A stretch of 64,000 bases of DNA from positions 34,911,001 through 34,975,000 of the forward strand of contig OX419755.1 in NCBI GenBank assembly GCA_948567375.1, written 5' to 3'. This document shows, in pieces, positions 27,059 through 40,300 of the stretch. The translations under genes were made by a program, and so were the position numbers. Position 1 is the stretch's first letter; every line of letters starts with the position of its first letter. The notes below the pieces were generated by a model that was not told the origin of the DNA, did no database searches, and worked only from the letters and a program-made list of their open reading frames with translations. The DNA is from Lunularia cruciata. Lineage: Eukaryota > Streptophyta > Marchantiopsida > Lunulariales > Lunulariaceae.

Positions 27059-30000
27059 TTAATCAAAAATTAGAATCTGCTTTTGTGCTTTTCCATGCTT
27101 ACCCATGGACTTCTCGAGAGCCGAGTAAAAGGAAGAAAATGACACCTTCTCCATTCTGCAACACTCACGAATCCCGTAAGAATTCATGTGATGATCTCTT
27201 GATGAACAGGAAAACATGAAGGAAACAGTGAAGTGGACTTACGAGTATTGTAGCTCCTTGTTCCGAGCAAGTTCAACCAAATAGTCGGACATGGTGAGGA
27301 ATTCCTCTCGCGTATGCTTGGAGAGCCATTTGTGTAACCAGAACCCTCTCAAGCTGACATCCTGTCACCAACGAAAAACGTGTTGTAGTAGAGAGGAATT
27401 TTCTCAACTATGACAAATGTCACTGACAAAAACTAGCTATAGAACATTTACCTTGAATATTAAAGAGGCTGTTGATAGAGTGATTGGCTTCTTTGCCATG
27501 CCTCCATAGGTCACCATAGTTCCACCTTCCCTGCAGAATTAGAAGAATCTAATAAGTTTCTGGAAGCATGTGGGAAGAGGTCTACCTGATGATGAGTTTC
27601 ACTAGGTTAGCTGCAGTAGTATGCTCACCCAAGTAGTTTTAACACGGCGGATGCAGCAGATCCACCAACGCAGTTCAGACCGAGTTGAGGTCCCGAGTGT
27701 CCTGTCTTTACAGAGTTTCAGTCGTCGTTAGAATGCCCAGAAGCTGCCTGATTACGACGACTAAACAAACGGCATATACTTTTTGATAATCCTCTATTGA
27801 GCTGCATGACTTTCATGTATTCACCACATTCTCAGAACCCAACTGACGGAACAAGTGCTCGGTCACTGTTGCACCCTGACAACCCAATCTTCTTCAGAGA
27901 ATGGCAGATCTCGAGTTTACTTACAAATAATTCTTTCTTGTTGATGCTCTCCAATTCACTTTCTGAAAGTACATGCGTGGCACCTAGCATCTTCAGTCTC
28001 CTTTTAAGCTCTCCAAGATCTTCCCTGTCTCACATCCAACCGAGGTCCGTTTCGCTGCTTCAAAATTAATATCCCATACAAGAAGCTCAAGCTTATTTCG
28101 TCTGTTTCAGCGGAGTCCGTTGTCAATGGACAGGCCAAACTTTTATTGTACTTTCGAGAAACAACTTGAAACCAAGGTCTCCTTCATCCCGCCAAATATA
28201 AACAGGGTCTGAAAGTGAGCATGTGACACCAATGTGTCTAGTTTGTATAGGTCATAAGGGATTTGCTACAGGAGTGATTCTAAGTTATCCTCCTATACAA
28301 CATGGCAAAAAACAAGTTTTGTCGCTACACAAAGCATTCCTTGATAAACAGTAAACTGCTGGAAAGAAGCAGGTTATGTCACTAGACCTTTAAGTCAATC
28401 CCTGAATGTGGCTTGAAATATCAATGTGCGCGGAGTAACGGAAAAGCGAAAGCAAAATCGCACATAATAGGTGTTTCTACCTGTCTCTTACGAGATTGAT
28501 TGTCTGGAGACCCCACTTGTGGGCCAGCTGAATCACGCACTGTCCAACCATACTAGTCGCTCCATTTTGCACGATCATCTGTCCTGGCCACCATAAACCA
28601 GTTGTTTCGTTCAGCAAATTCGATACTTGAAGGAGCTGGATAGTTGTGAAGCTTTTGGACATCCCTTCAACTATGTAATATGTACCCGTTCACCTCCTTA
28701 ATATAGCAATTGTATCTGCTAGAATCTCTGTTACCAGTACCACCTCACGGTGCAAATTATCACCATAGATATGCGGATTGCGACTCGGGGGAAGGGGGAA
28801 GTTTAGAACCAACCAGGCTCAAGGTTTGTGAAGTCCTTCAGCAATAGATACGCTGTACTGGGGTTAATAGAGACCGTGGCTAAGTACTCGATGGGAACGT
28901 CCTTTGGGACTCGATACCATACACTCTCTTTTCCGACAGCATATGTCGTCCACGTTCCTGCAAGCCGAGAGAGGTGCGTGCTCTTACACCACACTTACAA
29001 ACATAAGAGATTGCTCTCAAGTGACATGAATCACACGGGAGGTGTCTTACCAATAGTTGAATGTGCGGGAATCACCCAGTCATCTACTGCAAAGGTTTTG
29101 ACATCGGAACCCACGGCTATAACTGTACCTACTCCCTCATTTCCACCAACAGCAGGTGGTTGTGGTCTTATCGGGTAGACTCCTGCCATACACGTAAAGA
29201 ACAATGTATGAACTAAAACAGTCACAACATTCGCTGCCAGAATGCATGATACACAGACATTTTCGAGGCGTCCCATGCAAGTCATATCCTTCAAAAACCG
29301 TAGGGCGTAGCCTTTGAAGAGCAAGAATTTGCCCAGGTTATCATAAAGCAAAATCTGCATAGGAATTCAATATCCAAGTCCAAACTATGTATGGATACAA
29401 ATAATTCCACATTTGCAACCACATCTCTAATTGAAAATTCAGATAGATACGAGCCATCAAATCTCTTCGCTACCTGCTCAACCTCAAAAGATATTCTGCC
29501 TTTTACACGGTTGAGACCTGAGGAGTGAAGCTTTATCTTCCTCTTGTGATCTCTTAAAATTTCAATCTCATCGATGACATGTTCTTCTCAACCGTCACAA
29601 ATTTCGCTGTAATACTCAAGCACAGGCGTTACCTTCAATTTTGTTGATGTCAGAAGGGTTGATAGGCGCAGCTAGCATCTTGACACATACTTCGTCGTTG
29701 TGGAGTCTCCTCCCAGGAATCTCCACTGATCTACGGACAGGAAAGGCGTGCATGTGTTGCAATCAGCTCACTACATATACTGAGGTGGAAACTTCAGCAT
29801 GCCAGAAGAGTCCTACTGTATCAGGCTTCAAGCGCGGAGCTAAGACTTGTCGGTATAGGCCAGCTGAAATACTCCGGAGTCAGGAGAAAAGACAGGTTAG
29901 TCCTCATGCCTACAACTGTTAAATATCCAGTCTACGTAGTTCAATTAGTGTAAACTCGTGAGTTGAAGATACACGGATTTTGGGTCTTCACAAGAAAAAT

Positions 30001-30423
30001 GGAAGAAGGAATTTGTCAAGCTGACACAGGTGAGGTAAAAGTGTCCAACATTCAATTATTAGACACTATGCGGAAGCTAAGCCTCTGATTGTGGCAGCAG
30101 TAGTGCCACATAAATGGAATTGCATCGGAAGTAAGAATAACAGAATTCAACTACGGATTCATCATCACGAGTGCAGCATAACAGTATAAAGAGTCGAAGA
30201 GTGCTGACTTGACCACGCGATCTGGAGCTCCAAGAGTCTCGTAGACGATCGCTTGGGAAGGAGGGCACTCGAAAATGGAGGAGAAACAGCGGCATAACTT
30301 TGAGGGCCTTTTATTGTTAACGTGAGATCTAGTCCCCCCAGATCGCACAATTGGGATGAAGCAACGACTCAAGCTTGTTGCCATCTCAGAAATTCGCTGA
30401 CTGAACGCGTCAAATCTGCTCAC
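27059..30423 (-). CDS. MECR: Mitochondrial trans-2-enoyl-CoA/enoyl-ACP reductase, ten exons
   Basis: MECR is a medium-chain dehydrogenase/reductase that uses NADPH for the last step of mitochondrial type II fatty-acid synthesis, feeding lipoate production. Exons in transcription order: 30423-about 30214, about 29720-29633, 29182-29051, 28957-28814, 28583-28481, 28024-27925, 27705-27629, 27530-27452, 27361-27243 and 27155-27059 (stop). This gives about 382 residues. Phases agree at every junction except exon 1/2, where roughly five residues seem missing and the boundaries are uncertain. Motifs in order: a Ser/Arg-rich N terminus typical of a mitochondrial presequence, QAIVYETLGAPD, MLAAPINPSDINKIEG followed by VYP with the family's active-site Tyr, VGGNEGVGTV, IVQNGATSMVGQCVIQLA (dinucleotide site), LNCVGGSAAS and GGTMVTYGGMAKKPI. 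Translation could start at 30423 or at a second ATG, 30384. Exon 7's acceptor (AAAG at 27706) is weak. Confidence 0.9.
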
Positions 30424-31358
30424 AAATTCGGTCTGCGGGTGCGAGCAGGTTCCTAGAATTTCGGAGGTAGGTACATAGAACTATTTGATTCCAGAAAATT
30501 GCCCGTTCCGCCACGAGAATACAACGCTTATGGTTTTATTATCTTGTTGTGTGGTTTGAGCTCTTTCCGAAGCCGGAAAGTAGAGTATGTAGAAACGAAG
30601 ATAGTTCGTCTCTTGGTGCCCCTTCAATGTCAAAAACTCGACAAGCGCAATGTGAAGATAGGTATTATGACAGACCCTTGGACGTTAAAACCGACCGGCT
30701 TCTCCCGCTCTTTCTCGCACGGACCTATTCTTCTCCCAACTCTGTTCTGGCATCATTCTCCTGATTATCCGCATGATGATGTTCCTTTCGTCTTTGAACA
30801 CCTCTGGCACCACCGAGCATTTTGCTCGTAGTGATACTTCCAAAAAGAAGTTCTCTGTGCAAATTCATCCAAGGAAAGAAATTGTTGAACTTAGCGAAGA
30901 AAGAAATGTGACTAAGTAATGATCATTTTGTGACAATAAGTGAGTTAGGTTCAATTTTCCAACTTGCCGAGCGTCGAGTCCAAGCTTTCAGCCAATTGTT
31001 CGAGCTGCATACAAATATTAGCACCGTTACTGCCGCGATCTGTCATCGAGATAGCATTGCTAGACAGTGCAAACCAGCAGGTGGTCCTTGTCAGTGAATT
31101 TGTCCCTCCTCCCCCCGCGGTTGGTCTTTGAGGATGACTGCTGCCAAGAAGATTACTCTTCGACTGGAGCTTACCAGGAAATCAACAGTAGGTAGACTCT
31201 TGCAGGGGACTTACAGAAACCCTTCTACTTTCCTGTGTCATTGAATTTGGCCTCAGAGTGCACTGATGCAGGGAGTCCCTTTCTCTCCTTGCACGATCAT
31301 ACTTGGGGTAACCGGTGCACTTCAAATGCACAATGTGAAAAGAGCTGCGTAGTAAACT
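30424..31358. promoter_or_regulatory. Divergent intergenic region between MECR and the CEP135-like gene
   Basis: About 935 bp separate the two start codons, which point away from each other, so both promoters must lie here. I see no clear TATA box at a credible distance. Open frames at 30499-30831 and 31182-31367 have no motifs and are likely chance. Confidence 0.5.
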
Positions 31359-34300
31359 ATGGCTCATGCGGAAGTGGTTCTCAGCGCACCTCTCGTTGCC
31401 AAACTCGAAGCGTGGGGTTATGAAGACAAATCATCTGCGCCACTTGCGACCGTGATAAACACACTAGACCCACAGGCCCTTGGTCTTGTAGAAAGATTAT
31501 CTAATGATCTACTACACGTGAACGAGAGAGCCCATGACCTGCGGGTCCAAGTGACTGTCCTCACAGACACTTTAAAGCTGGAAAGATTTCGAGTGGAGCA
31601 ACTCGTTTCCGAGAATGAGAAGCTTCTGAAAGATAAAGATGACTTGAGCAAAAACATACAGGAACTTAAAGATGTAGTAAGCGGGCTGAAGCACGACGGA
31701 ACTGACGAACAACAGGTGCAGCAATGGAGAGTCCAGAGCATGCATCAGCTCCAGGCAAGGCAATTTAACCTAGTGTGTTATTACCTAAGAAGTCACGTCA
31801 TATGTGGTGGTGTAATTCTAGCCGTTGTTGGACCTCGAAAGACACAAAGTTCATCCACCTACAAAAATTACTATGAATTCTATTTTGTTTATGAAGTTTA
31901 CTATCGTTCGTCCAGTAATCTCAAGGCTAACACGAAGATGGAATCAACATGCCGTGAGTTGTAGTTCCTAAATCCAGCTTTAACTATCCCGGGGAGCTAG
32001 ACGTCCATTAGGTCAACACAACAGAGTTTATTTAGCAAAGGCCTGAATCCAATTTCAGGGAAATAGACAAGATACAGAAGACTTCAATAACACGACGACA
32101 TGACTCAGCCAAATCCCTACACCATAGAAAGTGCTGAGCCGAAATTTGAAATCCTGATATTTTATCGTCTCGAAATACTTAAATATTTCAAGAAGCTGGA
32201 CGGAGACAAGACCACCTGTGTAGATAGACATTGGAAATTCCAGAGGCTGAGGGATACGAAAGTGAAGGTTGATATATCATCTCGTATGCTTGGAAAGATA
32301 TTTAGCATGTTATTTCCTTGCAGGAGTTGGAAACGATGAATCAAGCCCTTCGCTCGACTCTGAATCTTCATTCCTGCTGTGCCCCTCCTGGTATGTAGGT
32401 GTCGACTCACTAACAATGTTGTTTCATTAGACTAATTTCACTTGAGTATACGTAATGTGGTTCGAACTTCGGTCTGCACACGTCTTTCTCTATCCTATCC
32501 AGCCAAATAGTGGCCGAAGCTCTAGCAGTCTGGTGCTTGACAGTACCTTGTTCTTTCAATGCTAATGCTTGCGAGATACGATTTCCTTATGAGGATTTTC
32601 ATCTACTCATTGTCCCTTTATCTAGACTAGATGGTATTCTTGGTGTGGAAGGGAAGAAACTCCCTCGAAGTCCAGTAGAGTAGTCATGACCTTGGCTTCG
32701 TCCCAGAATGCAAGGATACTGGAGTCAATCAGCTCAACGGTTCTTCACACGCAGCCCAACTCATTCTTGGTGAAGTTTCAGGTAGGCACTTACCGTTTCC
32801 AGATATGGAACTGGATAAGAAACACTCATGGGGGAATGAAATCTAAATCTAGACTTGTTTGTATGGATGGTAGACATAACATGATCTAGTCACATTCTTT
32901 CCTCATCTTGGACATTTATATCGCTTATCTTGGTTGTGCCTGTTCCAATATCAGGTCCAAGAAGCACCACACCTCCACCTTTGAAAACAAAATATAAAGG
33001 CAGCAAACAGCAAGCACTGAACGTAGTGAAGTACGTTCCATCTGATTGGTCGTTGAACACTCTCCGGCTAGAACAAAAATAGTAGATGTAGAAGAGATAC
33101 TCAGTGGTCTAATCTAGGAAGGAAGCCATTAAACACTAGAAGTGATGCTTACCAGCCAGTAGTAAGATACGAGAGTTGAACTTATTATTCAGTCTTGACC
33201 TCACGCTCCTGACGTAATTTTCTAAATTTTATCAGTAACTGCAGTATTGCAGGGATGAATTGTAAATCGCTGGAAGAGGAACTGCATTCATGGAAAAACA
33301 AACACAGCATTCTTGGAGAAAAATTACGAACAGTCCAAGTATATTACCTACACTACTCTGCAAGATCACACTCCTACGTTCGAAATTATTTTCTTGAATA
33401 AGAGAGGTCAAGTTCAAAGTACACAATGGAGCGTTGAGCACATTCAGCGACAAACTGGAAAAGTTACAGATTAGATGTCTCGTGCTGTCAGGAGCAAGTA
33501 TATACGCCATATTACTTTCATTATCGTTCATAACTTGAGTGTCCGTTATCAAGAAAAAGCAGGATAACTACTGATACTTAAGTCAGACATCTTTTGACGT
33601 GTTTCTGCAGGAAGAACTTACGACTATGTCAAGGATCAATCATGCAGAGAATTCCGAGAGTGCTAAACAGTCGTCGAAAGCTGGTAATCTGAACTCACCT
33701 TCTTACTAATATTATTTCAATTTACAAATCACTGGTTTTCCTGCTTATGGTTTGCATCAAGCGTATTTCTCAGCTCCTATTATAGCACACTCATTCTCCG
33801 AGCCTGATCCACGCCAACATTTACCATACCACGCAGTTCTCATGCCATCAACAAAAATTAAGGCTTAAAGTACATTGACACGAAAGATAATCTTCAAAAT
33901 CTACATATTTGAATTTCCATTTGGATTTTCTATTGTCTGGTCATCGACGATTTCCTGAAAGATGTATTTCGTTTAATCTACCTAAACTAATCAATTTTCA
34001 AAAATTACCTGCCCCGGTAAACTACCATTTGGACGTGTTAGGCTCTTGCTGTCAGGTCACACTTTTAATTTCAAAACGTTCCCACAAGAACAAGCCTAGA
34101 GCTGTCTTCTCATGGGCTTTTCATGTTGTTGTTGGTCTTTACTGCAAGATGTGGGAGTTTGTACGTTGTACCCACAGGAGAAAGTCGAGGAAGTAGCATT
34201 CGGCCTTTGCAGTGACTTGCTAGAGAAGTTTGAACTCAGTAGCTTGATCACCGACCTACTATCTTCCATTCAGGTCATCGTTTGTTCCGTCATTATCAGC

Positions 34301-37300
34301 TCTGGCTGTTCCCTTGCTGACTGCAGATCGTACTCAGCTCCTTGTCAGTTGATATGGAAAAGGGGATCGCTTTGGGCTTGCTTGAAACTCCTAGTTACAT
34401 CTCCATATCTTTTGCATGATAAATTTGTCTTGGAATCGTCTCTACCCTGTCACTTAAAACGTTAGGCCTTAGAAGCCCGGATACCAAAGTATCATACTTT
34501 GTACCATCTCAAATCCTGATCTTGTAGGATCACGAGAAGGAACTCGTTGGAGTGTTAGCGGGACACATATCCAATACAGAGTTGCTAACAAGGTAAATAT
34601 ATTTCACTTCCATAAGCACGGCTTGGCGAGACAAGGCTTATAAGATCTGTCTCAGTATGTTCGAGATTGCAAGCAAGAGTGATGCTACAAAACATTTGTA
34701 CGCGTAAAGCTGCAGATCATATCTCTCGTTTCGCTCATATTTTCTCGTTATGTCAGTGGGACCAGAATTCCTTGCTGCAATATAGGCGACAAAGATGCTT
34801 TTTCTTGAATGACCAGGATCCTTTACCCAAGAAATACATACAGAGAAAATTTAAACAGCTTCGATCAGAACAAAAATGCAATCGTTGAGCGAAGATTTCC
34901 CCTTTTAGTTCTAGAAGTTGTGACTATCTTCTCGGTAGCGGAGGTAAGCAAATTCACGACTTCCTCGGATCAGTGCAGGCAAGGAAATCCGAATAAGCAA
35001 TCGCATGAGGGTTTTCCCCGTGATCAGGAGTACCTGGAGAAAGCCATGCAGGAATTTTTAGCTCAATTTGAGATGAAGGTAATGGGTGATCATTTGCTGT
35101 CAGATACTGGAAGTGATGAGATAACTATTCTCAATTATAATAACTATTCTATAATTTGTATAAGATGATTTTGTATAAATACAGAGAGAAGAATTGATCT
35201 TGTCTCTGATTGAAGTTGAAGGTCTATCCTTACTCATTTTGACTTCTGGTGTATCAGACATCTTAGCACTCAGCTTTCCCAGTCTCACCAGAGTAGAAAC
35301 TCCTGATTGCACAGAGCAAGATTCAACTCACACTCTCTCCAGAGCCTTCAGAGATAGTACACAACAGTTCACTCATGCAGCATGGAAGACACCCCAAAGG
35401 TAATCAGCATAGAACACAACTGAAAGAAGGTACAAGGTGCTGGGAATGACCCTTGTAGGAGAACTAAACATCCCAAACTTAGAGAACACAGTTATATACA
35501 CAGAAGCTGAAGCTAAGGGGGTGCTTTGTAAAACCCTCAGTGTGACTGCACCTCACTTTACCCTAATGAGATTTCCTAACCTAGAGGCACCTAAGCAAGG
35601 CTACCAAAACTAGGAATTGCTCTAAACCAGAGATTAACTAAATCTAGCACTCTCACTTAAAGAGAGTGTAGGATAAATCCCATGTCTACTACCCATTTTC
35701 TGTGTTTAATTTTTAAGTAGTGCTTTTGTAAACACATCTACTGTCATTTCCTGTTTAAGACAGTAAACTAACTCCACAACACTTTCTTTCTCTTTCTCTT
35801 TTACAAATCTTCTTCTAATCTCTCTGTGCTTAGTCCTTGGGTGATATACAGGATTTTTACTAAGTGTTATACTTATATATGGTGGTATTTGTTTGTTCAG
35901 ATTCCAACTCCTTAAGAAGTCTCTTGTTCCATACGACTTTTTGAGTAGCATTTGAGGCTACCATGAATTCTGCCTCAGTAGTAGACAATTCAACAAATAT
36001 TTGATATTTACTATGTCAATTGATTGCTTCTGCATTGAGCATGATCACGTATCCACTAGTTGATCTGCTATTGTCAATATCATCTCTCCAAGTAGCATCT
36101 ATGTATGCTTTCAAAGTAGAAGAAGGTATGTTTCCTTGCTTTTTGTACTCCAAAAATTTCATCTTAAGTGCGTTTCAAGTATCTGAACATTTCTTCACAC
36201 CAACCCTTCCAATGTGTTTGTGTAGGCTTGCTAGTGTATCTGCAGTTGCTCCCATTGCATAATATATATCAGGTCTTATGCAAACCATGATAAACATTAG
36301 AGAACCAAGAGTACTTTGATATAGAAATTGAAAGGTTCTGTCATGGTCTTTTACCTCTCCTTCCATGCTTCTACTGTGCTTTCACCCCAGATCAATCGAG
36401 AGAAATAGGTTTTGTCTCTGTCATCCGGTACTTAGGCCGTATCCCTTTCACATCGTGTGGATAACTGAGCCAAATCCAACCTAATTTTCCATCTCTGGTT
36501 ACCTTAATTCCTATAATCACTGGATTAAGGATAATCATTTCAAAGACAAAACATAGGAAATCTATCACTCCATTGATAGATTCTCTATTTTCCCTCAGCA
36601 GTAGCAAGTCATCTAAATATACAACAATTTATACATCATCCTTACAATAGACATTCATGTCAGAGTATACTCTGTTAAAGCCTTACTCTTTTAAATTTAA
36701 ATATGAATCTAGTTTCTCATACTAGGCTCTAGGAGCTTACTTAAGACCATATAAGGCCTTCTTAAGCAAACATATTTTCCCTTTGTGTTCAACATACCCA
36801 TTTGGAACTTCCACATAGATGACCTCTTTTAGATCTCCATTGAGAAAGGCTGTCTTCACATGTAACTGCTTCATCTCCCAATCTCTCTCTGCAGCAACTG
36901 GTAGAAGCATCCAAATAAAACTATACCTGGTCATAGGGGCAAAGGTTTTTGTATAGTCCACAGATGCTTTCTGTTTGAAGCTCTGTGCAATAAGTCTTGC
37001 TTTGTACTTCAATATTTTGTTTTCAGCTTCACGTTTGACCCTGAATACCCATTTACAACCAATTGTTTTTCTATCTGATGGTAAATCAGCTAATACCCAT
37101 GCACCATTGGTTTGAAGAGACTTCTTTTCTTCAGCTACAACAAATCCCCAATGACTCCAATCTGGTCTAAGCATTGCTTGTTGTAAAGTTTCAAGGTCAC
37201 TGTCTATCTCATTGCAGATGTCTATCAAATGAGACTGTTTCTCGGAAGGAAGACCAAGCCTACCAATTGGCTTTCTCACTCTCTCTGATCTTCTTGGCCC

Positions 37301-40300
37301 CTTACTCAAAAATTCCTTATTATCTCTTGACTTCTCTCTGTTATTTCACTCAAAGACTCTCCTCTCCACCTAAGGTTACCCTGAGGGTCTCCTTCTCCTT
37401 TTGTGGCATCAGGATCAGAAACCACCACCTGCTTTGAACATCTCCTGTACACCTTCAAGTTCTCTTTAGATGATATTTCAGGTTCAGATAGAGATTGCTT
37501 TTCTATGATTGATCTGAAAAATTAACCCTGTAACTTGGAAAGACAGACTGATTAAACTGATCAGTTAGCTCCAGCACTTCACCGTTCTTTTCTCCTTCAC
37601 TGTTGCTTTCTCTCCAAGTCCTCAACTCATCAAAGAGGAACTTTTCACAATCTGTCCAGTCTTGAGATTGAAAAAGAGATACCTTTCAAAACCTCTTCAT
37701 AATCTACAAAGATCATCCTTTCTGCTTTCTTGGTGAACTTTCTTCTTTGGTCTTTAGGGATATGAGCATAGGCTCACCAGCCAAAGACTCTCTGTGTAGA
37801 AACATCAGGTTTCACACTCCAACACGGTTAAGGAGTTTTTCCTTGTAAAGCAGTGGTACCACTGATATTTCTCAGGAAGTTTGCAGTACTGATAGTTGCA
37901 CCCCAAAATTTCTCTCCAGCTTTGCATGTTGAAGCATTGTTAACGCTTTATCCACCAGCATACTGTTCAATCTTTCTGCAACTCCATTCTATGTTGGATT
38001 ATCTCTAGCAGTACAGTCAAGAAGAATTCCTTTCTCTGACAAGAAAGACAGAAATTCCTCATTCTAAGTCGTTTGACTCTCCTCCCAGTTCGCAATTCAA
38101 CCATAGCTACAAACTTCTGGAATTCTTTGCAACACTTCTTCCTTGCTCTTCATGAGATAGACAAAACCCTTTCAACTATAGTCATCTATAAACGAAATCT
38201 TGTATGCTGCTCCACTCAGTGACTTTTCAGTCATGTATCCCCATACATCTGAATGTATGATATCTAAGAGACCAAAAGCTCTGGTTGAGGACGTCTTGGG
38301 AAAAGGAGCCTTGTGTGCCTTTCCTTCTGCACATCCATTACAAAACTCTAGTTTTCTTCTGGGAGCTAACTTCAGTCCCTCTACAATCTTTTCAAGAGCA
38401 CGGATGTTGAGCTCTGATAGATATCCTAACCGTAGATGCTAGAGACTAATATCATTACAGTTTTCTGCAACTAATCAGTGTCTAAACAGTCAGCTTCCAA
38501 CAGCTTGAACAGCCTACCTTCTGCAACTCCATGCCCAAGAACCAACGTTGCTTTCTTCAGAGGACACTGCTTCCATTACTCTGGAACAAGACATCCACTC
38601 CATGTTCAAGCAGGAGATGTATTGACATTGACTTTTGCATTTTTGCAAACAGTCCCCAATCCAACTCTTCAACTGAGTATCCTTCCTCATCACTCAGAAT
38701 GTCATTGTAGTCCTCTGCATTGTATGTGAGCTTGCAGGTTTGCGTCCCTTTGCCGATGTGATCTCGTTCCTGCCTTCTTCATCTCCTATTCTCTCTTCTC
38801 TCCTTTTTTAAGACATAGAAATGCAATATTATGGTAAAAAAGCAAGTTTTGTTGCTGACATCAACTTCCTTCCCAGGTATGTTCGATCTTCTACCTGGCC
38901 CTTTCCTTGACTATGAAGAAGCACTAAATAGAATAGCGTCCAACAGCTCATTTGCATCTTGCTTTTTCTCTTTGCCCTTTTTATCTCTGCTGAACTCTAT
39001 CAACTTGTTTACCACGTAATCCCTTGTGACACACTCAATAGGCAGAACCTTCAAAGCTACTTGAATGGGGTCATCGCTTGGAGGAAGAGTGTATAAGAGA
39101 TGATTAAATCTCATATTTCTCTTCAAACTTTAACCCATCATCCCAGAGCTTTTTGAAGCTTTTCTGGACTTCTGAAAGGTGCTTAGTAAACTCATCACCC
39201 TCTTGTATCGTGATGGTCAGCAGCTCTATCCAGTTCCGATTACACATCTCCAATCTCTCAACAGGAAATAAACTCTTGAGATTCTCCCAGTTTCCCAACT
39301 CCAAGAGTAACTATCTACTATGTTTCTGATTGGCTCTTGCAGAGCACGTAAGAGACATCTCTTGGTTGTAGAATGCTTCACTCTCTCCACTCTGTTAGAC
39401 TTTATGTCATTGGTATCGTGAATCTCTAATACCAAGTCCAAACAATCGTTACTATCTAGAATGGATTTTACATCAAAAGAGCATGATATGTAATTGAGCT
39501 CACCCAAAATGTCTAGCTCTCTGAGTTCTCCTATCAACCCTAGTGCCAACTGTGGGACCCCATAACCTGAGAAGAATTATTGTTGTCTCTGAATGAAGTT
39601 GAAAGTCTATCCTTAGTCATTCTGACTTCTGATGTATCAGACATCTTAGCACTCAACTTCCTCAATCTAACCAGAGTAGACACTCCTGATTGCACACAGC
39701 AATACTTAATTCACTTTCTCTCCAGAGCCTTCAGAGATAGTACACAATAGTTCACTCATGCAGCATGAAAATCCATAGCCTTCAGAGATAGTACACAACT
39801 GTTCACTTATGCAGCATAAAAGACACCTCAACGTTTGATCTAAACTGGAGATTAACTAAATCTAACATACAGGAACATGATGTGTTGTCCTGGGTATGAA
39901 GGACATAACTAAGGAAAATACTTAGTACTTTTGGTCCTCAGTGACAAAACCTTCTAAGTTGGACGTTGTTGTTTCTGCTTGGGCAGAGCAAGCACCAGGG
40001 CATATCAACATTGTGCACAGATGGCACTAACTATCCAACTTTACCAAAATTACCAGTGAGTGCAATCAATCATGCCTACTTGTTGACGAATTCTCCTTGT
40101 CATTATTGCAATCAGACTCATGAGCAGGTAAAATTGACCTAATTCATTGCAGTTCCATATGTCTATGTATGTAAAGTTACATTCTTGAGCACTTTGGACT
40201 TTCTCCAATGAGGAGCTAACGCCGATTTTCTCTGCTGAAGGTGAACGGAGCAAGGGAAGAACTGGATCAAAAGGTCTTGCAATTTGGCCAGAACTTAATA

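Larger units (their letters stand above)
35185..39867 (-). mobile_element. Element J: decayed Ty1/copia element
   Basis: Both ends are bounded by the 5-bp target-site duplication TACAG (35180-35184 and 39868-39872). LTRs at 35185-35649 (3' in element orientation) and 39568-39867 (5', shortened) flank a copia-order polyprotein remnant with many stops. The primer-site segment (39552-39567) is the half-tRNA type but has gained two bases. It lies antisense in an intron of the CEP135-like gene. Confidence 0.88.

Noticed and set aside
30499-30831. A 110-codon plus frame upstream of the CEP135-like gene
   Set aside because: It lies in the divergent promoter/5' region of MECR, overlaps other chance frames and has no motif.
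32686-32790. An extra exon of the CEP135-like gene ending at a good donor (CAG|GTAGGC)
   Set aside because: Its phase does not fit the neighbouring exons (32390 joins 32955 in phase) and its translation is not coiled-coil like.
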